From NCBI GenBank assembly GCA_964641965.1, contig CAZXLD010000032.1:1-55435 (forward strand): a DNA stretch of 55,435 bases, written 5' to 3'. Below the pieces are notes generated by a model that was given only the letters and a program-made list of their open reading frames with translations, did no database searches and was not told the DNA's origin. This DNA comes from JAJDFU01 sp964641965 (lineage in GTDB: Bacteria > Bacteroidota > Bacteroidia > Chitinophagales > Saprospiraceae). This document shows positions 36,429 through 45,456 of the stretch, piece by piece. Position numbers and translations under genes: made by a program. The first letter of the stretch is position 1, and every line of letters starts with the position of its first letter.

Positions 36429-36563
36429 ATGGATGGAATGGATCGACTACTTTTACAAAAAGCCCAAGCATTCGACCCTGATGCGGTAGGGAAGTGTCCT
36501 GGCATCTTCTCTTTTATTATTTTTCAGTCGGACAACCATCATTTCCCGTTTATAAATAGGTAG
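36429..36563 (+). CDS. Possible small ORF with a sigma-like start
   Basis: A 44-codon frame ending two bases before the DUF805 start codon. Its first residues, MDGMDRLLLQKAQAFDPDAV, resemble region 2 of ECF sigma factors, but the similarity stops after about 20 residues. It may be a degenerate remnant, a leader ORF for DUF805, or chance. Confidence 0.22.
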   Translation: MDGMDRLLLQKAQAFDPDAVGKCPGIFSFIIFQSDNHHFPFINR

Positions 36564-36565
36564 CA

Positions 36566-36970
36566 ATGGATTGGTTTTGGCTAGGCTTTCAGCGTTGGTC
36601 CGATTTTCGGGGTCGATCAAGAAGAAAAGAGTATTGGTATTTTACCTTGATCAATGGGCTAATCCTCTTGATCCTGGTCACGGCAGCTGTGGTCGTAGAA
36701 AGCTTAAATGAGGACCTTTTTGATATTTTTCTGGGAATCGGAATTGTCTATTATTTGTTCATTCTCGTGCCAAGTTTGTCTCTTACCATACGACGATTTC
36801 ACGATACGGGTAATACCGGTTGGTTTTTCTTGTTCGGGCTTATCCCATACGTAGGCAGCATCATAATTTTGGTCTTTATGCTCCTTGATGGGCAACCCTT
36901 TGAAAACAAATGGGGCCCCGATCCTAAGCAGCCCGTAGAAGATGATATCAGTCAGCATTTGATAGAATGA
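36566..36970 (+). CDS. DUF805 membrane protein
   Basis: 134 residues with the DUF805 layout: WFWLGFQRWSDFRGRSRRKEYWYF, three to four membrane helices (~29-47, ~55-75, ~88-107) and SLSLTIRRFHDTGNTGWFF. Inner-membrane protein of unknown role; its C-terminal DGQPFENKWGPDPK is typical of the family. Its last base is the first base of the repeated motif at 36970. Confidence 0.85.
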   Translation: MDWFWLGFQRWSDFRGRSRRKEYWYFTLINGLILLILVTAAVVVESLNEDLFDIFLGIGIVYYLFILVPSLSLTIRRFHDTGNTGWFFLFGLIPYVGSIIILVFMLLDGQPFENKWGPDPKQPVEDDISQHLIE

Positions 36971-36983
36971 TACCGATTTAAAT
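36970..36983 (+). repeat. Short recurring motif ATACCGATTTAAAT, copy 3
   Basis: Identical 14-mer to 35566-35579. It overlaps the last base of the DUF805 stop codon. Confidence 0.45.
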
Positions 36984-37005
36984 GCGTCATTTTCATTTTA
37001 AAAGG

Positions 37006-37021
37006 GTATAAAATTTTATAC
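37006..37021. repeat. 16-bp perfect palindrome GTATAAAATTTTATAC
   Basis: Located just beyond the minus-strand barrel gene and before the plus-strand DUF805 end. Its half-site GTATAAAAT recurs as an inverted repeat at 41294-41319. It could be a bidirectional terminator core, a regulator site or an A/T-rich coincidence. Confidence 0.5.
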
Positions 37022-37029
37022 TCTAGACC

Positions 37030-38382
37030 TCATTCATACCTCCTTTTCAGAAAAACATCTCGTAGACTTAGGTGTAAACCAATTTGGTGAATGGTTTCCC
37101 GGATTAAATCTCCTTGTACTACTCCTCTTCGACCGAGCGTATAGTTGATACTGATATGATGTTGCCCGCGGCTCATCGGAATGGCAATACCCGTTGTCCA
37201 GGTCCATTCATTAAAGGAAGCTCCATCGAAGGCCAGATAAAAGTTTTGGTGGGAAAACCCGGTGCGCAAGTACAGTGGATTTTTCTGCCGGGTGGTTACG
37301 TCTCCCCCCAAGCGGTATTCTACGCCACCCGCCAACCGAAAGGTATTCTGCGGCTCTACCTCCTCAAATCCACTTGCCTCTTCCCATTGCTGGAATTGTA
37401 CATCTCCTGTGAATAACCATCGGCCCATTTCCAAGGATAGACCGCCTCCAGCGGTGGTAGGCAGGTAATAGGTACTACTCAAACCGGATTCTTCCTCCAG
37501 CGTCTGGATGCCACTGTTAAGCAGGATCGATTCAGAACCTCCCATTTGAAAACTGGGTTGATAGGTTGCTCCGATAACCAGCCTGCTGTTGGCTATTGGA
37601 ATAGCATATTGCACTCCAAAATCAATTTTGAATTGGTGGAGGAAAGTTTCGGTTTCCAGGTCGAAGCCTGCAACTGCGTTATTGGAGGTAAAAGCCTCCG
37701 TTTGATTGAGGGTGCCGTAAATATAGCTACCCTGAACGCCAAGGCTAAAATAGCGAAATAGGTCGAATCCACTGCCGAAGAAAACCTCGTTGAGTCCACC
37801 GGTACCTTCATACAGAACGGTATAATCTCCAGCCAGTTCCGGATTATTTCGGGTGCTTTCCAGTCGATAACGCATGCTGCTGAAAGGGGCGATCCCCAAA
37901 CTGGCTGCCCACCATGGGGTAGGTCTAAACCAGAGGGTTAAATGTGCAAGACCCCCATCGCCTACCCAGTCTTGTTGTGTATTTCCTTCCTGCCAGGTTT
38001 GCTGGGCAAAAAGACCTGCATTCAAAATCAAGGAGATCGGTTGTTGAATAGCCGTATAGGCGGCTGGATTCAGGGAATTGACAAACAAGGGAGAACGTAA
38101 GCCGAATCCGGAGTTACCTAGCGCTTGGTTCTGTTCCAATCCACCGGGGTTGATTATCCCAACTCCAAATCCCGAATAAGGAGACTGGGCAAAAGTAGTA
38201 GCAAGCAGGCCGAAGCTCATCCCGACCAGGATGACAAGGCGAATCAAATTCGTTACCAAGCTGTTGAAATTTAAATTTGGAGGGAAAAAGGGGCCGGAAC
38301 AGGTAAATGCCCCAGCCCTTACATCAAAAGCCTCAATCTTCCTCATCAAAATCTTGGAATGGGAAAAATTCCCATATGTCAT
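37030..38382 (-). CDS. Outer-membrane beta-barrel protein of a DUF4270/kelch operon
   Basis: The mature part begins SPYSGFGVGIINPGG and contains LFVNSLNPAAYTAIQ, the start pattern of a common Bacteroidota barrel family loosely like FadL/OmpP1. Strands alternate to the C-terminus. The frame opens at 38382, overlapping the kelch gene by 50 bp, but the signal peptide (LIRLVILVGMSFGLLATTFAQ) begins near residue 46. A TTG start at 38259 (MVTNLIRL) would give a normal signal and is probably the real start. Third gene of the minus-strand set. Confidence 0.75.
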   Translation of the reverse strand: MTYGNFSHSKILMRKIEAFDVRAGAFTCSGPFFPPNLNFNSLVTNLIRLVILVGMSFGLLATTFAQSPYSGFGVGIINPGGLEQNQALGNSGFGLRSPLFVNSLNPAAYTAIQQPISLILNAGLFAQQTWQEGNTQQDWVGDGGLAHLTLWFRPTPWWAASLGIAPFSSMRYRLESTRNNPELAGDYTVLYEGTGGLNEVFFGSGFDLFRYFSLGVQGSYIYGTLNQTEAFTSNNAVAGFDLETETFLHQFKIDFGVQYAIPIANSRLVIGATYQPSFQMGGSESILLNSGIQTLEEESGLSSTYYLPTTAGGGLSLEMGRWLFTGDVQFQQWEEASGFEEVEPQNTFRLAGGVEYRLGGDVTTRQKNPLYLRTGFSHQNFYLAFDGASFNEWTWTTGIAIPMSRGQHHISINYTLGRRGVVQGDLIRETIHQIGLHLSLRDVFLKRRYE

Positions 38383-39328
38383 CGAAATAGAAGGTGCCGT
38401 TCTGCCCTGTAGTCACATAAGCCCTCTCTTGCACCACAAATGCGGCTGCTTCCAGACGAGAAGCGCCTTCCAATGCCGTTTTTTCCTGCCAAATGTCTAA
38501 TAGCGGGTCGTATTCCCAGGCGCTGGCCTGCGTGGCACCGGTTGACCCTCCGACTATATAACCCAATCCCCCCAGGCTGAAGCTGGAAGCTCCATGTCGG
38601 GCAATCCTATAGTCTTCGTCTTCGTCGAGGTCCGTCTTGCGTAGCCATTGTTGGGATTCGGGTTCAAACTCCCAGAAATCGTAGATGTATACGCCATTGT
38701 TGCGCCCGGTACCCACATAAGCCCGGCCATCAATCACAAATGCAGTAGCGCTTTCTCGTTTAGTACCTCCAATGCTAATGGCTTGCGACCAGGTGTTGCC
38801 GGCGGGATCATATTGCCAAAAATCCTTGAGGTAGTTTCCGTCATATCCGGTCCCGATAAACCCTTTGCCATTGACTCCAAAACCGACAGCATTGTAGCGA
38901 GGGGTACCGGCAAAATCTGGTTTTTGGGTCCATTGTTGGCCACTCGGAGCGTTGGGATCGAATTCCCAGAAATCCCCCAGTTCTATATCCTCATCTCCCT
39001 GGTAGCCGGTACCCATGTAGCCTTTATCCCCTATACTGAATGCGACGGCTCCCGTTCTGCCTTGGCCTGGAAAATCATCTACCCGCTGCCAAAAGTCCAG
39101 CTGTGGATCATACTGCCAGAAGTCTTTCAAGTAATCGTCGCCATCAAATCCAAGGCCGGCATAAGCGAGATTACCGATGGTAAAGGAGACAGCTCCAGAG
39201 CGGGTGACCCCCTCAAAATCCGACCTTCGAATCCAGTTGCCAATGGTGTCCTCCTCCTCAACCTCTACGCAAGAGCTAAAGCCTAATAGCGAAAGGAGGA
39301 TAAAGAGGGTAGAAGAAAAATATCTCAT
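38333..39328 (-). CDS. Kelch-repeat lipoprotein
   Basis: 331 residues with signal and lipobox (LLGFSSCVEVEEE). Six kelch-like blades follow, each with an xGxGY/F segment and DFWxYDP or DFWEFDP (YLKDFWQYDP, DFWEFDPNAP, DFWQYDPAGN, DFWEFEPESQ, SAWEYDPLLD, DIWEFFP), consistent with a beta-propeller. Anchored at the outer membrane. It lies between a DUF4270 lipoprotein gene and a barrel gene, suggesting a surface complex. Confidence 0.85.
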   Translation of the reverse strand: MRYFSSTLFILLSLLGFSSCVEVEEEDTIGNWIRRSDFEGVTRSGAVSFTIGNLAYAGLGFDGDDYLKDFWQYDPQLDFWQRVDDFPGQGRTGAVAFSIGDKGYMGTGYQGDEDIELGDFWEFDPNAPSGQQWTQKPDFAGTPRYNAVGFGVNGKGFIGTGYDGNYLKDFWQYDPAGNTWSQAISIGGTKRESATAFVIDGRAYVGTGRNNGVYIYDFWEFEPESQQWLRKTDLDEDEDYRIARHGASSFSLGGLGYIVGGSTGATQASAWEYDPLLDIWQEKTALEGASRLEAAAFVVQERAYVTTGQNGTFYFDDIWEFFPFQDFDEED

Positions 39329-39362
39329 GTTGCTTTGTGTTTGAATTAAAAGTTGTGGAGTA

Positions 39363-40694
39363 TCAATTTTTTATTCTCAGTACGTACAGTTGCAATTCCA
39401 TCTTTTTTCCATGATTGCCATCGCCAATACTGACCCGGGTCACCTGGGTCGCAAACAACTCATCGGGTAGTTGAACCAATAAATTGTTGGAGTTGAAGGC
39501 CTCAATTGCCAGCTGTTGCTGAATGAAGTCGGTGACATCAAAATCATAATAAGTGTCCCTGCCAAATTCCCGATCTTCAACCAACCGGGCGGTGCGTCCC
39601 GGTAGGGCAGGAAAATCATTTTCATCTACGGGAAACATGGCTAGTGTGAATGGAAGGGGGGTATTCCGTTCTTGTACATCCGTGACCGGAAAGATCCGCA
39701 GGCTGGCACTCGTAATTATGAGTTCCCCAAAATCCGCCAACAATTGCCGGATGTGTGGAATTTCAATCCGTGTCACCAGGCCAGCTCCGCCCTGGATGTA
39801 GCTTTCTTCCTGGGTTAGCTTGGATTGGATCTGGTTTTGGTCCGAGGATAAACCCGCTAATGAAGTGCCTTGGCGATCAATTTGGATGTTGTGAAAGTTC
39901 TCCAGGCCCGTCATTGGGAAAACAACGGTTTTTTGCTCAGTGGGTAAGCGGGACTGATCTGTGTAATGGAGGATGAACCTGATTTCCTTGGTCAAACCAA
40001 GAATACTACCTGAAGTGGTGGAGTCTGGTACGAGTGCAATGCCTTTGAAGAAATCCAGAAAGGATGAAGTGGTCAATAGAGCTTCATCCTCCTCCTGGAT
40101 CAATTGAAACAATTCCTTTCCCAATGCATCAGACAGGCGGATAGAATTTTCTTCCTTTCTCCCTGGCCTTGGGACGAAGCGTTTTTCACCCAGTGGAATC
40201 GGATCATAGGCGAATTTGGAAGTGTTGTAGAATTGGTCAATTTCCTCGCCCTCCAGATTTTCCACTAACCGGTGTACAGATATACCAATTGGTGTGAGGG
40301 TGTCGTAAAAGGAATAGCCGTTTAAGGTGTATTCCAGGGTAAGGGAGTCGTACCGGGTTTGCTCTTCGTCCAGGGATGTTGTTTCAGGACTGCCCAACTG
40401 GAGATAGCTGGTAGCGGTTACGGTTCCCAAGGTGTTGTCTTGATGATGACCGACCAATAAGGATTCAAAACCGCTGGTTTGGAGACTGTCAAAACCATAG
40501 GTATACACGGTCAGACTCAGGGTATCTATTAATTCGAGATCAAAGGACTCGTCGGGGAAAAGGTCAGTTCCCACTACGGAAGGTTCTCCACAATTATAGA
40601 TGCCCAATACCAATAACAGCAAGGGCCATGTAAATCTATAATGCCAAGGTTTTAGGGTACGTAAAAACGGATTATAGCCTGCTTTATGCTGCAT
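39363..40694 (-). CDS. DUF4270 family lipoprotein
   Basis: 443 residues with signal and lipobox (LLLLVLGIYNCGEPS). The DUF4270 start GTDLFPDESFDLELIDTLSLTVYTYGFDS is clear, followed by LVGHHQDNTLGTVTATSYLQL and a long beta-rich domain ending VTRVSIGDG. Function unknown; in Bacteroidota this family often accompanies kelch and barrel proteins, as here. First gene of the minus-strand set, 34 bp before the kelch gene. Confidence 0.85.
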   Translation of the reverse strand: MQHKAGYNPFLRTLKPWHYRFTWPLLLLVLGIYNCGEPSVVGTDLFPDESFDLELIDTLSLTVYTYGFDSLQTSGFESLLVGHHQDNTLGTVTATSYLQLGSPETTSLDEEQTRYDSLTLEYTLNGYSFYDTLTPIGISVHRLVENLEGEEIDQFYNTSKFAYDPIPLGEKRFVPRPGRKEENSIRLSDALGKELFQLIQEEDEALLTTSSFLDFFKGIALVPDSTTSGSILGLTKEIRFILHYTDQSRLPTEQKTVVFPMTGLENFHNIQIDRQGTSLAGLSSDQNQIQSKLTQEESYIQGGAGLVTRIEIPHIRQLLADFGELIITSASLRIFPVTDVQERNTPLPFTLAMFPVDENDFPALPGRTARLVEDREFGRDTYYDFDVTDFIQQQLAIEAFNSNNLLVQLPDELFATQVTRVSIGDGNHGKKMELQLYVLRIKN

Positions 40695-41396
40695 GGAGAT
40701 AGACCTATTTTTATGTTATGTCAATTCAAAGAGCTCATGATGAAGTAATAAGTTGATGCCAAAAAAAATTTTTCGAAAAAAAGATATGGGAATTTGTATT
40801 CATTTAATTTTGGTTTGTTTTATGAGAGTAGAATTTATTTCTTTGATTTAAATACCCTTTTATTTAAAGTAAATCGTTGATTTTAAAATAGTTGTGTTTA
40901 AGTTTGGCAATTGGGGTTGAAGTTTTTTGGTTCAAAAAATCCAGGATTATTTGTCATTAGTCAACTATTTTATTGTTGAATTAGCAAATTGCTTACTCTG
41001 TGATATTCCAATAGAGAGATTGGTTTTGCTGGCGCATATAATGCAGCGCAAATTCAATATGGATCAATCTATTTCATTGAGGCTTTGACAACTCCTTATG
41101 CCATTTTAAAATGATATTAATTCGGAGGTTGTGGTTTTCTTATCTAGGTAACTTTTTACTTAAAGGGTTGCATGGAAAACATGGAAAGCCTCGGATTTAT
41201 CATTTTCCCTCAGTTGCAGCTTGAAAGAGAGGAATCTTGTTCCCAGTGAATTTCTTATACCATTTCAAGCATGAAATGACCTTTTTGCCAGGCATTTTAT
41301 ACTAAAAGCGGTATAAAATCCGGGCCGCTCGTGCAACCTTTAAACGCTCTAAGTCACCCCTTAATAGAGTTAACCTAACAACTGGAAAAACACACT
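40695..41396. other. ~700-bp A+T-rich intergenic region
   Basis: Separates the minus-strand DUF4270 operon from the plus-strand sigma gene and is visibly richer in A/T than its surroundings. It must hold both promoters. The only ordered structure I see is the inverted repeat ATTTTATAC-N8-GTATAAAAT at 41294-41319. No convincing ORF or RNA gene is present. Confidence 0.5.
41294..41319. promoter_or_regulatory. Inverted repeat ATTTTATAC-N8-GTATAAAAT before the ECF sigma gene
   Basis: Perfect 9-bp arms (41294-41302 and 41311-41319), 77 bp before the GTG start of the sigma gene. The half-site is the same as in the palindrome at 37006-37021. It could be an operator for the sigma gene; the binding protein is unknown. 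Confidence 0.4.
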
Positions 41397-41942
41397 GTGC
41401 CTTCAAAGCAAGATTTAGTAAAGCGTTGTATACGGGGTGACCGAATGGCGCAACGCGCTCTGTATGAGCGCTACAAGAGTAAGATGTTTGTGCTTTGTCT
41501 TCGTTATGCCAATAGCTACGAGGATGCTGAGGATATTTTACAAGAGGGTTTTGTAACCGTATTCCGCGACCTCAAACAATTTAAAGGCACTGGAAGTCTT
41601 GAGGGTTGGATTCGAAAAGTGATCCTGAATATAGCCTTACAACATATCAAGAAGCAAAAGATTCGAAAGTCTTCCCTGGATTATATGGAGTGGGAACACC
41701 TGTTAACTACAGCTGAGCCGGTAGGGATGGACTATGATCAGGAAATGGTCAAGAAAATCCTGAAGCTCATGCATAAAATGCCACCCGGTTTCCGGACGGT
41801 CCTAAACCTCTATATCCTGGAAGGGTACACGCATCAGCAAATTGCAGATGAACTTCAAATTTCCGTAGGTACCTCTAAATCGCAATTAAACCGGGCCAAA
41901 AGATTCCTTCGCGATCTAGTGGAAAAAAGTTTGACGGAATGA
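41397..41942 (+). CDS. ECF-type RNA polymerase sigma factor
   Basis: 181 residues. Region 2: RCIRGDRMAQRALYERYKSKMF, YANSYEDAEDILQEGFVTVF, LEGWIRKVILNIA. Region 4: MPPGFRTVLNLYILEGYTHQQIADEL and ISVGTSKSQLNRAKRFL, a helix-turn-helix for the -35 element. The start is GTG at 41397. The next gene, 55 bp downstream, is the likely regulator. It is a typical Bacteroidota extracytoplasmic-function sigma factor of unknown regulon. Confidence 0.93.
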   Translation: MPSKQDLVKRCIRGDRMAQRALYERYKSKMFVLCLRYANSYEDAEDILQEGFVTVFRDLKQFKGTGSLEGWIRKVILNIALQHIKKQKIRKSSLDYMEWEHLLTTAEPVGMDYDQEMVKKILKLMHKMPPGFRTVLNLYILEGYTHQQIADELQISVGTSKSQLNRAKRFLRDLVEKSLTE

Positions 41943-41997
41943 TGGTAACAATTAGCTCAAAAGTAATGGAGGGTTCACTCCCCTAAACCAAGTAAAT

Positions 41998-43485
41998 ATG
42001 AAGGAGTATACGAACAAAGACGGTTTAGAGGACTTTCTGCGGAATTCATTTGACGAATACGAACAGAGTCCGTCGGATCAGGTCTGGGATCAGATCGAGC
42101 AAGATCTGGTGCGCGAACCCAAAGGCATGTATCTCTTTAGTAGCATCTGGCTCAGAGCTGCAGCTGTCCTAGTGGTTGTATTGGGGTTGGGGCATTATTT
42201 CCTTTATCAGCATTTGGTGGGGGCCTTAACGCAAGAGATAAACCAAAATGCGATTGAAATTCAGCGATTGGAGCAAAGAATAGATCAGGACCAAATCCGA
42301 ATCGATCAATTTCCTGTACCATTAAAGGATACTACTATAAACGAAGAGTATGATGGTGAAAAAAATAAATTCGATAGACCTGTTGCACGTTTGGAAAGGA
42401 AAGAATCCGGATGGCCATTACTGCCCATTCCGACTTTAGGCATACCAAACCCTCCTGGAAGCCTTCAAGCGGAGAAGGCGAGGGTTTCATCAGAATCCAT
42501 AACCGGCTCAGTTGCTGGTCCGGAAAGGTTGACTAGGCTGGCAGGTGTATCGGAACGTAAACAGCAGCATTCAGATTCCAGAATTACGCCCTTTTCTCCC
42601 TTGTTATCAAATGTACGTCTTTTGCCATTAAGGAATCGCCAGCCTTCTGTAAAGTCCTTTTTGGAGGATTCGGATACCAGAAGGGGTGCACTTGCCTTTC
42701 GGCTGGGGGTGCATTACAGTCCATATTTTACAGTGGCAAAACTATCCTCTCCGGCTGCCAGGCAGCCGATTCCGCCTACTGCTGGCGGGGGCACTAACGA
42801 TGCACTGACAAAAATTACCGGATTCTCCTACTCAGCTGGTCTATCTGCATCGCTGGATATAGGCAATCATTGGTTTTTGGAGACGGGGGTAAACTACCGA
42901 TCGTTCAATTTATCTTCTGATCTTCAATTGCGATTCGAATTCGCTCAGTTTCAACCAGGTGGCGGGACTAATGATCCTCAATTTGCGCTGCAATATCCTG
43001 TGTCCACCCCTGCCGGAGATGTCGCCATTGAGTTGGTGGCCATTCAGAGCGATCCTGCCGAAGTTATCGAAGATGAGGAAATTATTAATCTGAACCTGAA
43101 GACGACCCATGTCGAACAGCAACTCAGCATTCCGTTGTTGGTCGGATACCGTTTCGGGAAGTCTCCGGTTACCTTTGAATTGAAGGGCGGAATTTTAGCG
43201 AACTACCTGCTCGATACCGATTTTTTAATTGACGGAGTTGAATTTACAGATAACCAATTGCGCGAAGATTTTCCAAATCGGAGAAACCGACCCCAGCCCG
43301 AACTCAAGGCGCTTACTTTTGATTATCTGGTAGGTGGGGGTGTCAATTATCGAATCACCCCTTCTTGGGAGGTTTCCCTTTCACCCGTGTTCATAGGCTC
43401 AATCACCAATCCTCCGGAGCACGCTTCTTTCCGGGTAAGAGAATTATCGGCTGGCGTAGATTTTGGCTTGAACCTGATCTTTTGA
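41998..43485 (+). CDS. Putative sigma regulator with C-terminal outer-membrane-barrel-like domain
   Basis: 495 residues. A short acidic N-terminal segment (~1-45: LEDFLRNSFDEYEQSPSDQVWDQIEQDL) resembles the cytoplasmic sigma-binding part of anti-sigma proteins. One membrane helix follows (~47-70), then a predicted coiled coil (~78-105), a low-complexity linker (~105-228) and a beta-barrel-like domain (~230-495) beginning FRLGVHYSPYF with family-typical GLSASLDIGNHWFLETGVNYRSF and LVGYRFGKSPVTFEL. It directly follows the sigma gene. The order suggests a protein reaching from cytoplasm to outer membrane, which is unusual. The barrel could instead be a soluble beta domain. Confidence 0.78.
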   Translation: MKEYTNKDGLEDFLRNSFDEYEQSPSDQVWDQIEQDLVREPKGMYLFSSIWLRAAAVLVVVLGLGHYFLYQHLVGALTQEINQNAIEIQRLEQRIDQDQIRIDQFPVPLKDTTINEEYDGEKNKFDRPVARLERKESGWPLLPIPTLGIPNPPGSLQAEKARVSSESITGSVAGPERLTRLAGVSERKQQHSDSRITPFSPLLSNVRLLPLRNRQPSVKSFLEDSDTRRGALAFRLGVHYSPYFTVAKLSSPAARQPIPPTAGGGTNDALTKITGFSYSAGLSASLDIGNHWFLETGVNYRSFNLSSDLQLRFEFAQFQPGGGTNDPQFALQYPVSTPAGDVAIELVAIQSDPAEVIEDEEIINLNLKTTHVEQQLSIPLLVGYRFGKSPVTFELKGGILANYLLDTDFLIDGVEFTDNQLREDFPNRRNRPQPELKALTFDYLVGGGVNYRITPSWEVSLSPVFIGSITNPPEHASFRVRELSAGVDFGLNLIF

Positions 43486-43764
43486 AAATTTTATAAGGTC
43501 TATGCTGATGGTTTACTGTGACTGATGTTCGTTCCGGGATCCTGACATCCATGACGCGACCCAGTAGATACACGTTGTAGAACACCTGTTTGGCTGACCT
43601 TGGTCCATCCCATCCTTGTATCCTATTGGGTAAACGACACACCGTCCACTGTCCCTCCGTTTTTATAAGGTTTCTCCTCGAATGAATAAGGTGGGGGAAG
43701 AAATTTTCTATTTTAACTTTCTACCGGCAAAAGCCGATTTTCTCAACCCACAATTCGGATCTAC

Positions 43765-45249
43765 ATGAAAAACTTGTTTTACATCCTCGTTTTAACCGTT
43801 GGTGCCAGTCTGGCGGCAAATGCTCAACACCGGCATATGCCTGCTGATACTACTGTGGTTACCATTCACGAAACCACTATCAAAGGTGTCAAAGTACCTT
43901 ACCGGGCTACCACTGGGACTCAGCCCGTCTGGAATGAAGAAGGTAAACCTATAGCAGCTGTTTTCTTTACCTACTACGAGCGTACGGATGTAACAGATAC
44001 AGAGAGCCGTCCCTTAGTCATTTCGTTCAACGGCGGACCCGGTTCTGCCTCCGTATGGATGCATCTGGCTTATACCGGCCCTATGGTCCTCAAGATAACG
44101 GACGAGGGATTTCCTGTGCAGCCATATGGTGTGCGCAACAATCCACATTCCATCTTAGATGTGGCCGATATCGTTTTCGTGAACCCGGTCAATACCGGCT
44201 ATTCCCGCATCCTCGATGAGGAAGTCAAAAAGGAGACCTTCTTTGGGGTCAATGCGGATATTCAATACCTGGCCGAATGGATCAACACCTTTGTGACCCG
44301 CAAGAATCGCTGGCTATCGCCTAAATATTTGATTGGTGAAAGCTACGGGACTACCCGTGTATCCGGTCTTGCCCGCGAACTTCAAAACCGACAGTGGATG
44401 TACCTGAATGGGGTTATCCTGGTGTCTCCCACCGGCTTGGGTATCGACCGGGACGGACCGGTAGGGGCAGCGAATCGACTGCCCTATTATGCCGCAGCTG
44501 CCTGGTACCACAAAGCCCTACCCAGCAAGTTAATGGAAAAAGATTTGGAAGCGGAACTGCTGCCAGAGGTGGAATCGTTCACTATTGAGGAACTGCTCCC
44601 GGCCATGGCCAAAGGAGGCTTTCTGGACCAGGAAACCAAAGAAGCCATGGCTGATAAAATGGCCTATTATTCAGGCCTTTCATCAAAAACGATTCTGCAA
44701 CACAACCTGGATGTGCCGTACGCCTTTTTCTGGAAAGACCTGATGCGGGAACGTGGTGGCATGACGGTTGGGCGACTGGATTCCCGCTACACCGGAATTG
44801 ATATGAAAGAGGCCGGTGATCGTCCGGATTATAATTCCGAACTGGATTCCTGGTTGCATTCGTTTACTCCTGCCATCAATTTCTATTTCCGCAATCACCT
44901 CAACTTCGCTACAGATGTGAAATACAACATGTTCGGACCAGTGCGCCCCTGGGACCGGAGCGGCGACAATACCGGCCGGGACCTGCGCCATGCCATGGCC
45001 CAGAATCCCTATCTCAAGGTGATGGTCCAATCGGGCTACTATGACGGAGCGACCACCTATTTTAATGCGAAATATACCATGTGGCACCTGGATCCGAGTG
45101 GTAAGCTTAAGGATCGGCTCCGTTTTGAGGGCTATCGCAGCGGACACATGATGTATCTACGCCAGGAGGATCTGGCTAAAGCGAATGAACACATCCGTGA
45201 GTTTATTCGAAACGCTACGCCGGGAGAGGGACAGGCGGCGAAGTATTGA
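43765..45249 (+). CDS. Exported S10 serine carboxypeptidase-like protein
   Basis: 494 residues with a signal peptide (LFYILVLTVGASLAANAQ). The S10 fold motifs include FNGGPGSASVW, the nucleophile Ser193 in LIGESYGTTR, Asp427 in SGYYDGATTYF and His461 in YRSGHMMYL, giving a complete triad. It would trim C-terminal residues from peptides outside the cytoplasm. The gap of 279 bp before it holds no gene I would accept. Confidence 0.92.
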   Translation: MKNLFYILVLTVGASLAANAQHRHMPADTTVVTIHETTIKGVKVPYRATTGTQPVWNEEGKPIAAVFFTYYERTDVTDTESRPLVISFNGGPGSASVWMHLAYTGPMVLKITDEGFPVQPYGVRNNPHSILDVADIVFVNPVNTGYSRILDEEVKKETFFGVNADIQYLAEWINTFVTRKNRWLSPKYLIGESYGTTRVSGLARELQNRQWMYLNGVILVSPTGLGIDRDGPVGAANRLPYYAAAAWYHKALPSKLMEKDLEAELLPEVESFTIEELLPAMAKGGFLDQETKEAMADKMAYYSGLSSKTILQHNLDVPYAFFWKDLMRERGGMTVGRLDSRYTGIDMKEAGDRPDYNSELDSWLHSFTPAINFYFRNHLNFATDVKYNMFGPVRPWDRSGDNTGRDLRHAMAQNPYLKVMVQSGYYDGATTYFNAKYTMWHLDPSGKLKDRLRFEGYRSGHMMYLRQEDLAKANEHIREFIRNATPGEGQAAKY

Positions 45250-45456
45250 TGGTGCAATGATCTAATGCTGTAGTGGAGGTCTGCCGATTAAATATCTGGC
45301 AGGCCTTTCCAATTGACTAGGTTTAATTTTTCTCAGTTAAAATTTTCCGTCCATATTGGATTCATAAAAATCAACCCATAATAGTTCATCAACAGCTGAT
45401 GAATCCTGGTGTCCCAAAAAATCAGGATCTTCCCCAAAACCTATTTTTTATACATC

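Noticed and set aside
43403..43642. 79-codon minus-strand ORF near the barrel gene end
   Set aside because: It overlaps the end of the sigma-linked protein gene antisense and has no signal, domain or promoter support.
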